NCBI GenBank assembly: GCA_005406025.1
Contig: BGZK01000296.1
Coordinates: 310,001-374,000 of the forward strand
Reading direction: 5' to 3'
DNA: 64,000 nucleotides
Source of the DNA: Eumeta japonica
Lineage: Eukaryota; Arthropoda; Insecta; Lepidoptera; Psychidae
Shown here: positions 24,825 through 36,001 of the stretch, piece by piece
Position numbering within the stretch: position 1 is the stretch's first letter
Layout of the letters: the number at the start of each line of letters is the position of its first letter
Notes under the pieces: generated by a model
Seen by the model: only the letters and a program-made list of their open reading frames with translations
Databases searched by the model: none
Told to the model about the DNA's origin: nothing
Program-made: the position numbers and the translations under genes

Positions 24825-26250
24825 CTAGACAAGAAATTTTTTGATTTAACAAATTCATGTTCGTGTGCCTTATAACGGGTACACACCATTGTAGTTGAAA
24901 TTGAAAACGTTTTTGAAGTATGAATCGTAAAACAATCTCAAGTTTGCCGTGTGAAATAAACCTTTTTGCCGTGTATGTATATATCTGTGTAGATTATGGA
25001 GCAAAATAATGGATCTTGTTTCTTCTTTAAGCACTAGTTATTGAAGTTTCAAAAATAATCTTAAATATATTTCGTGTAAGAAAATTTTATGAAACCAATA
25101 AAGTGTTTCGTATTTCCGAATTATTTTTTTAAATAGTCTGGAAAACCTTATATTAAAAGCCTTATTAAAGGCTGTTAAAAGCTCGCGCCTGTGTTAGGCC
25201 AATGCAGACGGAGTAAGTTTAAGTCCTTCTGAAAGGTTATGTTAGGGTAAGCCTTTCCAGTGAAATGATAAATTTTTTTACACAAAACTGATGGCGCGAT
25301 CGTAGTATTTATCATGTGTAGTTGCTCTGTTTCTGTGGTTAATAAAAACATTTTCATTCTATGTCACGATGAGACATGATTACTTATGTATAGTATACTT
25401 CAAAATATATTTAGAATATGTGTAAAGTATGTAGTTACTGGATATATATTACTTCGAATGACATTGTACAAGTGAATATATGTACAATTGAAGTTTCATA
25501 TGATTACAATTTCTCAAATATTTTACCATTGGCTCTCCAAAAGGCGGACACCTGATTTTAATATCAATTTATTATTTTAACGGATCGTACAAACAACAAG
25601 GATAATGGCGCTTTCTGCGAGCGAAAACTCCGACCTCTTGACCTGGTGACTGCGCATTCGCAGCGCGCGACACGGATCCAGTGCGTTTTGTGTGTCATGT
25701 GAACCGACAATAATGCTTATTGAAAACCGATACAACGAGAGCGGTAATGTCAGCGTACGATATCTGTGTCAATATCAGATGTTAAAAGCTTTGTATATCT
25801 CATCTAAAAAAAATATTTTAATATCTAAATAACGAATACGCGTAAGTTAAATGCAAACACCTTTTTTTTTACTATAGAATCGAAGGGTTGTTGATGTTTA
25901 TCAAACATCAAATTGCTTTCGTACGAGATTTTATTAAAATCGATTCAGTATGTGACGAAGGCATACTAGTGGTTAATGACATGTTAATATTTGTTTTTCA
26001 CACCTCATATAAGGTGTGATTTAGTATTGCAAAATGAAAAAAAACATGGGGCACGTTATCTTTGTCTTTAATGGTTATTGAACAATTTTATGTTACAATT
26101 TACTTACACGCCACAAAAAAAAGAAAGTTTTGAACAGGTTTCTTCAATAAACAATTTTGATATCATTTTGAGTTTTTTTTTTAATTTCGATAATGATAGT
26201 CTGGAGAAAGTAATTCAAATGAAAAAAAAATGTGAACATTCACTTCATCA
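24825..26250. other. Noncoding DNA with GC-rich island 25600-25760
   Basis: The island (ctccgacctcttgacctggt through gcgcgcgacacggatcc) is unique-looking and may be regulatory. A small hairpin (tcacacct/aggtgtga) lies at 25998-26019. No exons are seen. Confidence 0.4.
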
Positions 26251-26320
26251 ACGGTTTTTAAGAGTTATTCTAATATACATCAACTGCCTGAAGTCTATTA
26301 GAATGACTCTTAAAAACCGC
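26251..26320. repeat. Hairpin with 24-nt arms and ~20-nt loop
   Basis: Arms cggtttttaagagttattct.. (26252-26275) and its complement ending ..actcttaaaaaccg have one mismatch (G:U-compatible in one orientation). The loop contains catcaactgcctgaag. The geometry is close to a pre-miRNA, but the near-perfect pairing also fits a micro-MITE. Confidence 0.7.
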
Positions 26321-28369
26321 GACTGCTCGAGCTTGCAGCTCATTTTTATTATATTTCAATTTCCGAAAAATAAAAACTTATTCAATATCAATGGCGTAAT
26401 TTCATTGTTTATTATGGTATAATTTTTAATGTTTTTTTTTTTTTATATAACGATGCCATATGATAAAAAAATACCAACAAATCTTGAAGTTTCGAGTTAA
26501 ATATAGCTTATCCTTATTAGTTTTCATTTAACTAGCAAAAACTAGCAAACATAATTTTTTTACTGGTTATTTATTAATGTAACGCGTTCTTACTTTATAT
26601 ATATTTTTCAAACTGAGACAAACTTTAAAGCGTACACTTTTGATTTACCATAGTTTTAATTTCTCTTTTTCACTGAGTGTGTTTTAAAAATATGTAAAGT
26701 GTGAGGTGCCTTATATTGTTAACTAAATGTGTAACTGTTATTTGTGTATACACAATATTTCATTTTATCTTATTGTTTCAAAGCCGTCATCAATTTACTT
26801 CTCAGAAGCAAAATCTGCGATACTTATTTAAAAATTACAAATTACATATGCACGCAATATCTAAATTATTGTCATAATAAATGGTTAAAATAATATTATT
26901 TAAAACTTTCCACGACAGATGCCTCCTGATTTGATAGTATTCTATTATTATGTTAGTAATTACAATTTTTTAACACGCCGATACATATTATATAGGCAAT
27001 ACATACAAAGCAATACTTGTGTAGTTGAGTCCTTTAATCTGTAAGATATTGTGTTTGTTCAAAAGATACATTGCAAAAGGAGAAATTTAATGCGTGTGGT
27101 TAAAATGATAAATGTAAATATTACAGAATTGTCAAACGTTTTCTACGAGCTTTCTATCCAACTTCTCGAGGCAAAGGAGGGTAATGCGTTTATTGATCTG
27201 CATAACATATTTATGTGTGTAAGTCTACTTCTTTCAGGCAACTTAGCGTCTAAAAATATATTAATTGATTCCGATAGTTCTGACTACGTACATTAAATAG
27301 TTAACCTGGATCTCACTGTATGTATATGATAATCACTAAATTAAAATTGCAGCGGGTGAAATGTTATACTAGGACTAAGAAAAAGTAAAATATATGATAC
27401 ATATCTATGGAGTGGAATATACTTAAATAAATATTTTTCTTAAACAGTTTGAAAACTTAAATAGCAGTTGAAGCCCTATGAGTATTAATGTAACGTCTCT
27501 TATTTTTTTATCCGATCGCACGCCAAAAAGGCCAGAGGATAATGTTTTTATCATGATTGTTGCCGAGTGGTAAATGCAACAGAGTAGCAGCTGAAGTTGT
27601 TGCTGTATAACATTTTACTATCACTGTTCAATTGCTTATGGCTTTCGTAGTTTTTTATTTGTTCACTTTTTACAAGATCGGGTATTTGTTCCTTTTTTTA
27701 ATTTTTTCTCTACCGCTTTGAGAAATTTCGTGACTTCAATAAAAAAGAAGAAACCTGTCAAATGCAAGTTGGAATTGCCGTAAAATTTTGTCTCATGCCA
27801 TGTAGTAGTAAGCAGGCAAAAATGATTCAAGCAGTATTTAGAAGTTAATTAAAACGAAAAAAAAATGAAGTGTAAAAAAATCGCTTAGTGTTTAGATTTA
27901 AAAAAATGCGTATTTATGCTAAATACTGTACTTATTATTCCATAATTATAATTTACAAAAAATTGTGCTCAATTTTAATGGTAGTAATATAGGGTATAAA
28001 TATTTTGAACTTTCCAAAGTTTTTACCATTACGTAAAGAAAATCTTCATAATGTTAATTTGTATACAATACATTCGAATCGATAAATATAAAAAAAATAC
28101 GAGTCTTAAAATTTTTTTTTTTTTTATCTACTTCTGTAACTATAGACATGAGAGTATATATATTGAAATGTCAATTTTACACGGCCGATTCGTTAAAAAA
28201 TTAGATACTGGCCTGAAACAATTCAGTAACGCAGTTGGAAAGATAAATATGGGCACTACAAAAAAAAAACTCAAAAATAAATATGACAATAAATCTTCAA
28301 ACATGAAATGTCCGTGTTGTATATTTTGGTTTCGTTATGATTTTCACATTTATTAAGCTATTCATACGA
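26321..28369. other. AT-rich noncoding stretch
   Basis: Several short ORFs (26078-26422, 27051-27296, 28051-28356) are Lys/Ile/Asn/Phe-rich, as expected from AT bias, with no domain. I do not call genes here. Confidence 0.4.
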
Positions 28370-28700
28370 GCCATCTCGTCGGATGACCAGAGCGTTGTCT
28401 ATTTATGAAGCCATCAAACGGCTCCGTTCAATATATCACCGATAGGTGCGGTTGTATAATTACGACCGCCTTTAATAAGGCGGGCGCCGCGTAAGGCAGT
28501 CGCGGGCCGGCGGTGAAAGCGCGTCGCGTGCGCCGCGACCGGCGGCGGCCCGTTTTGTTGTTTTTCTAATTTCGGAGCGAGGATTCGAACCTGCTATTAG
28601 CGCCGCCGCCGGCTCCGGTCGTGCTTTCGACGGAAATTCGCCGTGGAAAAATATATCCAGACGAGTTTCACCACGCATGCGCGCCGGTTTTCTCCCGACC
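28370..28700. promoter_or_regulatory. GC-rich unique island, candidate enhancer or CpG-like element
   Basis: Contains homeodomain-type words (tttatgaagcc, gtataattacgacc) next to a very GC-rich core (28480-28550) and an isolated tRNA B-box-like GGTTCGAATCC (minus strand, 28590-28580) without an A box. No open frame of quality. Called regulatory only from its composition contrast with the flanks. Confidence 0.3.
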
Positions 28701-31495
28701 GACCAGTGTTTATATTGAGATTTGTTCGGTTTCTTTATCGATTTTAAACATAAAGTTGAGTTTTTATTAAATTTTTATTATTTGACTTCGATCCAGCTAG
28801 CTTGATCACATACAAAACGAAATGATATAATTGAAAATGTCTACCTACTATAAATACTGCATATTGGAATTGAAAATTACACAAGTACCTATATCAGTTT
28901 TAGTATTATGATTTTGTAGCCTTTTCTTGCTTCGCATCTAGTCCAACTACATTTTTTTTTAAATAAATTCAAGTTATTTATGTTGGCATAGAAATAAAAA
29001 GAAGCTATCTCAGTTTAGTTCCGGTGGCCGCAGTTTTTTTGGATCACTTCTAGCGCCAACAGCTCCGCGCGCCGCTCCGCTTTCTAAAATCGCTCAGCGC
29101 TGCAGCAATGCGTGCGCCGGGAATGGAAATGTGGTCATTTTATTATTCATACATATTTATCAATGCGGCGTTTTTATGAAGTAATATTCTTTTTTTTTTA
29201 TTGGACAATGTTTTGTTATTTGCATCGCATTATTTGATTAAAATAAATGCTTTTGTTTTAAAAAAACGTACGATCAATTAAGTGACAAGGTCGGATAAGC
29301 AGACCGTTAGGTCTAGCTTTATGCACTATGAAACAAACTTTATACATACGTGGAAGTAACTAAACGCAAACTGTTATATCGCGTGCACAAGTAAGTGATG
29401 GTATAAATAAGATTCGCTGATAACTTTGAAATGTATTAATAACGTTGTCTTTATGAGTATTTGAAAAGTCTAAAACCTCTATCCGTCTATATCTTTTCAA
29501 CTCAAAGACGTTTAAATATTTATCGGGCAACTACAGCGGTCGTAAATACACTCGTTGTTTGGTAGATGATAATATTAAGCTTCAAGTTTTCATTAAATTA
29601 TTCGAGTGTGCATTTCTTTGGCACGTAAACTCCACGTCGCCGCCCACTGGGCGGCGTGGACGGCGCCTCCCTACGGACAAACGACTTTCACTTCAACTTT
29701 TCTTTTCTCAAGAGGTTTGTTTCGTTCATTTTGAATCACACGAGCGAGTGATACACCTGGGAGACTGTATTATAAAAACGCAATGTAATTTTCTATGCAC
29801 CCAAACAAGGAACCCGTTGATGTCTTTTGTATGAGCATTCGGATAGAAAGTCAACGTAGAATTGAAATTTTTTCTCTTTCAAATTGTTCGCATTCGATTT
29901 AGATTGCTTTTGTTTAATAGTAAATTTTAAACTAAGAAAATTATCCATTTAGTAATTTTTAGATTTACATATCTAAAAACTAAAACTTCTTTGAAATATT
30001 TTTAATATGAATTTCCATTTTAATATTACCGAATGGCATACCTTTTTATGGTTTTGCAAATAAATAAAATGCTGAAATTTTTCCAGCAAATTATTTTTAT
30101 GTTAATTCTTAGGGCTCTATATCTTTTACGACCATTTTGGAGATTTTGGATACGTTTGTAAAAATTTAAAATGATTCTTAGGATAGAAATGAACTATACG
30201 ATCCGAGTAATACTAATAATAACTGGTTAAGTTATAAGTCATATAATTTTGGAAATTTCGCGTCGGAAATAAAAATGTTCGAGAGTTGGCTAATGTTAAG
30301 AATTATGTAAACACGCACACCGAACGAAAATCTCGTTATCAGTGTCACGCGCATGCGCCTGGCGACCGACGACACCATTGAGGTGGCGCATGGCTTTCTT
30401 TACACACTTTCAGTTCGTTAGCGCGGTACAGTCGACAAAACGTAAATCGAAAATCGAAGATTGTATAAAATAATAATATTTCTTATTTTGTGAAATTTTC
30501 GTTTAATAATATACGGCAATTTGAAACAATACAATAAAAAGACTCAATATTGAGTAAATTTCGTCGATACTCTTTTTTTGTAATTCGTATGTTTTTGTTG
30601 CTTGGATTCAATGAAATTCAAGAATAAAAACCATAATGATTTTTATGATAATTATGGGTGTAAAAATTCATTTACACTCCTAAAAAATCTATATACCATC
30701 TATCTATCTACAAATGGCCATTCGTTCTTCGTAGCGAAATAATTTGTCTATTATACGAGTTTGAAACGCGAGATCTGAATAATTTAAGTATACAAATGCG
30801 AAATATGTGTACATATTACAGCTTCAGGTTATTCCATTGCACGGGCGCATCCATCCACAATCACAAGAATAAAAACTATCATAAAGCAAAATTAAAAGTT
30901 TAAATAAATCCATAATCATTTACGGTTCATTGACATCGCTCGGTAGAGTAACAAATGATGAACCGTGTTTAATTGTGTAATCAATTTTCTAATCCATTTA
31001 TTTTTCGAGGTTAACTTCTATAATTCACTTATTTGTCTATAGTTAATAAAAAATATTACTAAAAGCAAGAGAAACGGTAATAAAATGTTTTTATTTTATG
31101 CGGCACTGTCAATTGTTTTCACCATTTATTAGTATTCAATTTCCTCGTACAATTCGTTAACCATACATTGTGACGGTGAAAACAGATTTAAACAGCAAAT
31201 ATCAATGAAATGAGAAACATTTGTAAACGTGGTTTAACATATTCGATCGTTATCTGGTTGAAATGAGTCAACAAAATGATTTTTTGACTCACTTAATAAT
31301 GATGTTATATTTGCTGGTTTTTGTGTAGATTATTTTTTTTTCATATAAGATTGTTTTTTACTTTTTATAAATTTATGTTTATGAACATTGAAGTTCGTAA
31401 ATATGAAATTACAAACATCGGTGTACTATTTAAAACAAGTATTACGAAATTAAGTTAAAATCAGCAACAATTAATTTACTTTTACTTTTAAATGT
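28701..31495. other. Noncoding DNA with small GC-rich patches
   Basis: Patches at 29025-29130 (gcgcgccgctccgctttcta), 29630-29690 and 30330-30440 (gcgcatgcgcctggcgaccg; followed by a TCAGTTCG initiator-like word at about 30410) stand out. The remainder is AT-rich. No exon is supported. Confidence 0.35.
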
Positions 31496-31744
31496 TTTAA
31501 ATCCTTGAATCAAACCTGATATTTTCGGTTTTATCAAATAAACAAATAGTACTTATTTTTGAAAATTCCAGCAAGAATTCCAGAGTATCTTCCCGCATCG
31601 CATTAAGTGTATGTATATATACAATACCACTCGTGCAAGCAATACGGCGCGAACACAAAACAAAATAATTATATTTGTCCATCGCCGCGCCCCGACTTTC
31701 ACACACCATTATCTGGAATCGATCACTGGCCCCAGGAGTCTTAC

Positions 31745-31848
31745 CTTCTCTCGGGTCGATGGGAGCCGTTGAAAGTTCACTCACACACTACACTCGGTCG
31801 CAACGCCGTCGTCGGCCGTGCTGTCGTTGCGAGAGTTTCACTGGTTCT
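31745..31848 (-). other. Candidate noncoding first exon of the six-exon gene
   Basis: Minus strand. A TCAGAA initiator (A at 31848) lies about 30 bases downstream of a TATA box. The exon has no ATG and ends in a perfect donor GAGAAG|GTAAGA (31745/31744). The nearest minus-strand coding exon with a matching need for a 5' UTR begins at 18565. The join would remove a 13.2-kb intron. The sequence also allows a different gene. Confidence 0.5.
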
Positions 31849-31871
31849 GAACGGCGGCGCCTTGAACTTCA

Positions 31872-31884
31872 CTATATATATAAG
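31872..31884 (-). promoter_or_regulatory. TATA box of a minus-strand promoter
   Basis: ccttatatatatagtg on the minus strand. Its TATA core is 30-34 bases upstream of the TCAGAA initiator at 31850-31845, the usual insect spacing. The surrounding 31700-31970 is GC-rich. The core is nearly palindromic, so plus-strand transcription is not excluded. Confidence 0.55.
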
Positions 31885-31889
31885 GTGAC

Positions 31890-33034
31890 CCAGTTACTGC
31901 CGCGGTGGCTAACTGTGCTAGTCGGCCCGGCCGTCGGGCACCGTTCCTCATCCCGTTGGATCGATTCGCTCCTGTTCCAGAACTTTTAATATCGTTTCTC
32001 CCGAAAGTGTGTATAATGAAATACAGTACGACAAACGCATTTTGTACATATATATGTTTTTTTTTTTTGGTAAACATGTTTTTTCATCGAATACGGATTA
32101 AAAAGGTTTCAAAATTGAGGCATATCTACCAACCCCAACCCGAGACGTTTACGTATGACATTTACCATTACTGTGAAAGAACTATTTTTTGATTTGAATC
32201 GAATTATGACAAAAATGTGTTAATTATCCCTAAACTATTTTTAATCAAATTGTCGATTTGGATACGATATTATAATTAATGTGTCAATAAATCTCATAAG
32301 CAATAGAACTTATATGTCTTAAATAAAAAAATAAATAAATTTTCACATTGCATTCTGTGCGTATTTTATATTAATCAACATTTAGAAACTTAAGATTACT
32401 TTCTTACTGCATTAAAATAAAAAATATATTTTTCTCTTTTCATTAATTATAATGAGATAATTAATTATTTTTATGTTTCTGTTTAAATTGCGTTATAATG
32501 TATTCAGTTTTGGATATATAAAACTTGGCTAATTAATATTTCTCTTCTTTACAGGTACCACCATTATTGAACTACACTTATTCGGTTTGTATGGTGAAGT
32601 GAGGTAAGATGTTTACTATGCTTTGTTATAGTCACTAATCAAGTGAACACCTTAATCTGGAATGCTTACTTCAAACGAGTTAATTCGTTAATTTAGTATC
32701 AGTCGAGATAAATTGTTCCATTAAGATATTTCAGTCAAGGTGATCGGTACGGAAGAATGTAAGTATGTATCGACAAATCCTTAGTGTTATGTAATAATAC
32801 ACAGACGTACATTTTATTTATCCACAAGAAATATAGCGTTTTCTGTTAGGAACTACTCGTTCCATTTTATAGGAATGGGTTATCTTCACGTTGCTTTGTG
32901 TAACATCGATCTGCTTTGTGGATACATAGTGAGCTTGTATTATGTACCTTCTACTCCATATAATTAAATTAAATTTCCAAAGTTAAACTCGTTATATTGC
33001 ATTAGATTTTTTTAGTTTTTTTTTTAATCTTTCA
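31890..33034. other. Noncoding DNA upstream of the promoter
   Basis: GC-rich to about 31980, then AT-rich. Contains the candidate plus-strand exon 32555-32603 (separate entry) and nothing else I can support. Confidence 0.4.
32555..32603 (+). CDS. Candidate 49-nt exon of unknown gene
   Basis: A strong acceptor (tttctcttctttacag) and a strong donor (GAG|GTAAGATG) bound 49 bases with one stop-free frame, reading TTIIELHLFGLYGEV. That frame ends with two bases of a codon and would continue in frame into the ABCC-like exon at 34172. No start or upstream exon was found, so it may be a false positive or part of a captured gene fragment. Confidence 0.28.
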
Positions 33035-33075
33035 CTGCTAAGGCGTACCCTTCCACAATTTTTTTCGATTGCAAT

Positions 33076-33109
33076 GTGGAAGGCTTAAGGGCTACCTTAA
33101 GCCTTCCAC
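33076..33109. repeat. Perfect foldback, 15-nt arms, 4-nt loop
   Basis: gtggaaggcttaagg, loop gcta, ccttaagccttccac; exact arms. It lies at the distal end of the SINE-like element. Confidence 0.9.
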
Positions 33110-33312
33110 GCTGGCCCAGTGCGGCTCGAGGGCTGCCGGAGTCTTCGTCATCAGAGTGATAACGACGGCTTGACGTGCTCCCCAAGGCAAATAGCGAATC
33201 GTTTAATTTTATCTATGTTCGAATTTTATTGGCCAATTATGCCCGTATACAATCACGATCGGACCCGGTGACTCGAGTCGAAAACGAGGCTCTTAGCCAC
33301 AGAGCCACCGCC
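33110..33312 (-). mobile_element. tRNA-derived SINE (minus strand)
   Basis: From the right end on the minus strand: GAGGCGGTGGCTCTGTGGC, with an A-box-like TGGCTCTGTGG, then GAGCCTCG and, about 40 bases on, a B-box-like GGGTCCGATCG. Then comes a non-tRNA body ending near 33110. The phrase 'gctcttagccacagagccacc' on the plus strand is typical of lepidopteran SINE heads (recalled). Confidence 0.6.
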
Positions 33313-34160
33313 TCTTGCTACCTTTGCAATTAGATAGAACGATTATTGGTACCTTATTATGTGTAATTCAGAAATTTCAATTACTCGATGAAGGATTTCC
33401 AGTCTCTATGTTGGCTTTGAAGGTTTCCTCAATAATAAAACAAGAAAATTCTCATGAAATTACGTATTTAAGTGGTTATTTATTTTATGTGTTTATTTAT
33501 TATATGTCTTTATAGAACGTAAATATTCCGTCATATATTCATCAATTTTACGGCAAAAGTAAATTTTTGGAGCCAGACTTTACTCGATAATACAGACCAG
33601 CAAAGTTTATGTATCACAATAACTACTTCTTTCTTTTAGGTAAGAAATTGATATAAATATAGATATCAAAATTGTTTGATCTAGTTTTACATGGCATGGC
33701 ATGACATTGATATTTTTCGGATATTTATATATCTAATTGGAATCTGTGGGAATTAAATTTTTAACACAAAAGCTAACGTAAAAGATCTTGCAAATGCAAT
33801 GAAAATATGGTCTTCGATTTAACTTATTTGCTGATTGAAGTCAACTGTTGCAAATGAAAGAAATTATAACTTCCATAGCAATAAATATATAACATACAGT
33901 TCCAATAATTCCGCTACTTTTTTACGATTTATTTCTCAATTATTATTTTATAGGCGTTTTAAGCGTCAATTAACTCACCGTCCCATCTCATTTTTCTTTT
34001 GTTAACTCACAACAAAGCCGTGTTTGTACATTACACATTTTTTTTTTAATCGGAAGTAAATTTCTGCCTGTGAACACATCACAGAAAAATGAGTCAACTT
34101 TAGTTACTTTTAAGAATCGATTCTGAATAACTTTTTTTCTCTATACTAGTGATATTTTTT
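33313..34160. other. AT-rich noncoding stretch
   Basis: No supported gene; the ORF 33315-33515 has no domain. Confidence 0.4.
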
Positions 34161-34171
34161 TTTTTTTACAG

Positions 34172-34260
34172 CAAGTCAAAGACAAGCAGCGAGGACGTAC
34201 CCAAGGATCAGGAAGGGCAGCTGGCTATCTCTGTATACGTCCGATACTTGGGTACAATAG
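34172..34260 (+). pseudogene. Isolated ABCC-transporter-like exon
   Basis: A long T-tract acceptor (ttttttttttttacag) opens the frame (S)KSKTSSEDVPKDQEGQLA, followed by ISVYVRYLGTIG. It can end at a weak donor (ATAG|GTGTTT) or read on through VYPILLTTCA to a TAA at 34293. The 'E-G-x-x-x-x-x-VY-x-x-Y-x-x-x-x-G' layout matches the region of MRP/ABCC transporters between the first nucleotide-binding domain and the second transmembrane domain (family knowledge, not searched). Codon use looks coding. No Walker motifs or other ABCC exons are in the window, so this is an orphan exon: a gene fragment, perhaps captured by a mobile element. A second frame is also open, which lowers confidence. Confidence 0.4.
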
Positions 34261-34295
34261 GTGTTTACCCTATATTACTCACTACATGCGCCTAA

Positions 34296-34850
34296 TGTTT
34301 TCGTGTAGTGAGTTGTGTGGAAATAAATATTTACTTGATCCATGTCGTCACACTTTTTAAAATTTGACAGATAGGTATGATTTTGAAAAAGAAAACAGAA
34401 TTACAAAGGCGTATATTCTATGCGAGTACGGGCGAAGCCACGAGTGTTGCTGTCTCAGAACGGGTATAATATATATCATTATATCGAGTATATACAAATT
34501 TGTGACTTTGTTGTCACGTGATAACGTAAGAATTACGAATTTTTCAAAGAAATAAATTATTTAGTAATAAAATTTGTTTTATTACAGTATTCGCAAATTA
34601 ATTTACATACAAAATATTACATTAGCTGATCATTTTTTTCAAACTAAAATTTGACTATATGCAAAGATATACGCTGATTATTAGTTATCGTATGTCTTCA
34701 TTTTGTATATTCTAGGCGCCCATATCGATTGGATGCTAATATTAATTAGCTAAAATTCACATTCGGATACCGGAAATAGTCTTGTTCCGAACTCTGAGGA
34801 AATATAAAATTTCATGCTTTCCTAATATTTATTACATTACGCTATAGGAT
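34296..34850. other. Noncoding DNA with a possible degraded Helitron end
   Basis: gagtacgggcgaagccacga followed by gtgttgctgt (34424-34454) resembles the lepidopteran Helitron 3' hairpin (cgggcgaagcc...) with G-to-A decay and no clean CTAG. The rest is AT-rich. Confidence 0.3.
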
Positions 34851-34892
34851 GCGCGCGCGGCGCCGGCGGGCGCCCGCGCCGCGCGCTGCCGT
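34851..34892. repeat. Extremely GC-rich imperfect palindrome
   Basis: gcgcgcgcggcgccggcggg joined to cgcccgcgccgcgcgc; the outer arms gcgcgcggcgc/gcgccgcgcgc match exactly. It is embedded in AT-rich DNA. Confidence 0.75.
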
Positions 34893-35099
34893 GACTCATT
34901 TCACTTTCTATTCGGAGAATTACGTATGATAAAACCGAAATTTTCTACGCAGTATCATGTTCACGTTAAAAAAAATAAGTGAGCACACATCTCGTCACTA
35001 AATTATAATAAGCGACTGCTTCGCAATGACTAAGAAAAATGTTTTTCGGGCTTATTGCTTATTAGATTTTTTATAGCATTTTCGATAGATAAACGAGCA
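34893..35099. other. Noncoding spacer
   Basis: Nothing recognisable. Confidence 0.4.
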
Positions 35100-35345
35100 T
35101 GTAAGTCACCAAATATTCTTTGGTGGCTTGTGGCTCGACATGCTCGTGGTAATGGGGATCGTGAATGTTCATGGGCGACCTGGTCACCGCTGCCCATGGA
35201 CACTCCCGACCCCAGTGGAGTCACCATTGCGTTGCCGGCTACTCGGGTAAGAATAGAATATTTGATGATTTTGGGAGTGAATGAATGGAGGGGAGAGTGA
35301 AGTGATGAAGGGGGAGTGGGCCACCGGAACTCATACTCACTGGAC
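35100..35345. repeat. Interspersed repeat fragment, non-LTR-tail-like
   Basis: gggcgacctggtcaccgctg and cccatggacactcccgac resemble the 'ggtgaccgctgcccatagac' phrase found in many moth/butterfly repeats (recalled). Overlapping ORFs on both strands (35030-35353 and 35055-35300) cover it, so I do not call a gene. Confidence 0.45.
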
Positions 35346-35984
35346 GAAAACAACAGCGGTAGCTGTTACTTCATGTTTGTATTTTGTGAGAGACTAACGA
35401 AGATATTAAAGTTCTAGTTTTATTATCGGATTATTGCGGCAGCCTGTAATTTTAGTGTAAAGAATATATACCTAGGATTAACTAATCACTTATCAATAGT
35501 TGTAGCTACTTGTTTTATTTTAGGTCTTGTACAGAACCTAAGATGTACAGACGTCAAAATCACTCTGTTTCCTAAACACATATTATGTTGATGACAAGAC
35601 ATCTAAAAAATATACTCGTGGAAACAAACTATAAAAATAGAAAGACCTATAAGAGCCTGTATTTTAATATTGTACAAAAAGTATTTTTAAATTAAGGTAT
35701 TATAATTTTTCAGTGGATGAAAAATCGTAAATGATACTATTTCTCTTTTACTTATACTATAGCCTTAATAAATTTTATGTGATTCATTCTAATTCTCGAC
35801 TCGGTATTTTTATACATAATTTAAGTTTTTTTCACATATTCAACAAAGAAATATAAAATTCTCTTTACGAATTAAGCTTAGTAAACAAAAAAAATATTGC
35901 AGTCTATCTCGTAGATACTAATGACACTTCTGTAAAAATCCTACCGATGACAACAATACGAGGTGAATGGCTGATCGCTAGTGG
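35346..35984. other. AT-rich noncoding stretch
   Basis: No supported features. Confidence 0.4.
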
Positions 35985-35985
35985 G

Positions 35986-36001
35986 GTCACGTGACGTCAC
36001 A
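35986..36001. promoter_or_regulatory. Overlapping E-box and CRE palindromes
   Basis: gtcacgtgacgtcaca contains CACGTG (35988-35993) fused to TGACGTCA (35992-35999). These are consensus sites for bHLH-Zip/Myc-type and CREB/ATF-type factors. The surrounding 35940-36060 is GC-richer than its flanks. Confidence 0.45.

Noticed and set aside
28580..28590. tRNA B-box GGTTCGAATCC on the minus strand
   Set aside because: No A box at the right distance and the T stem does not pair, so not a tRNA gene.
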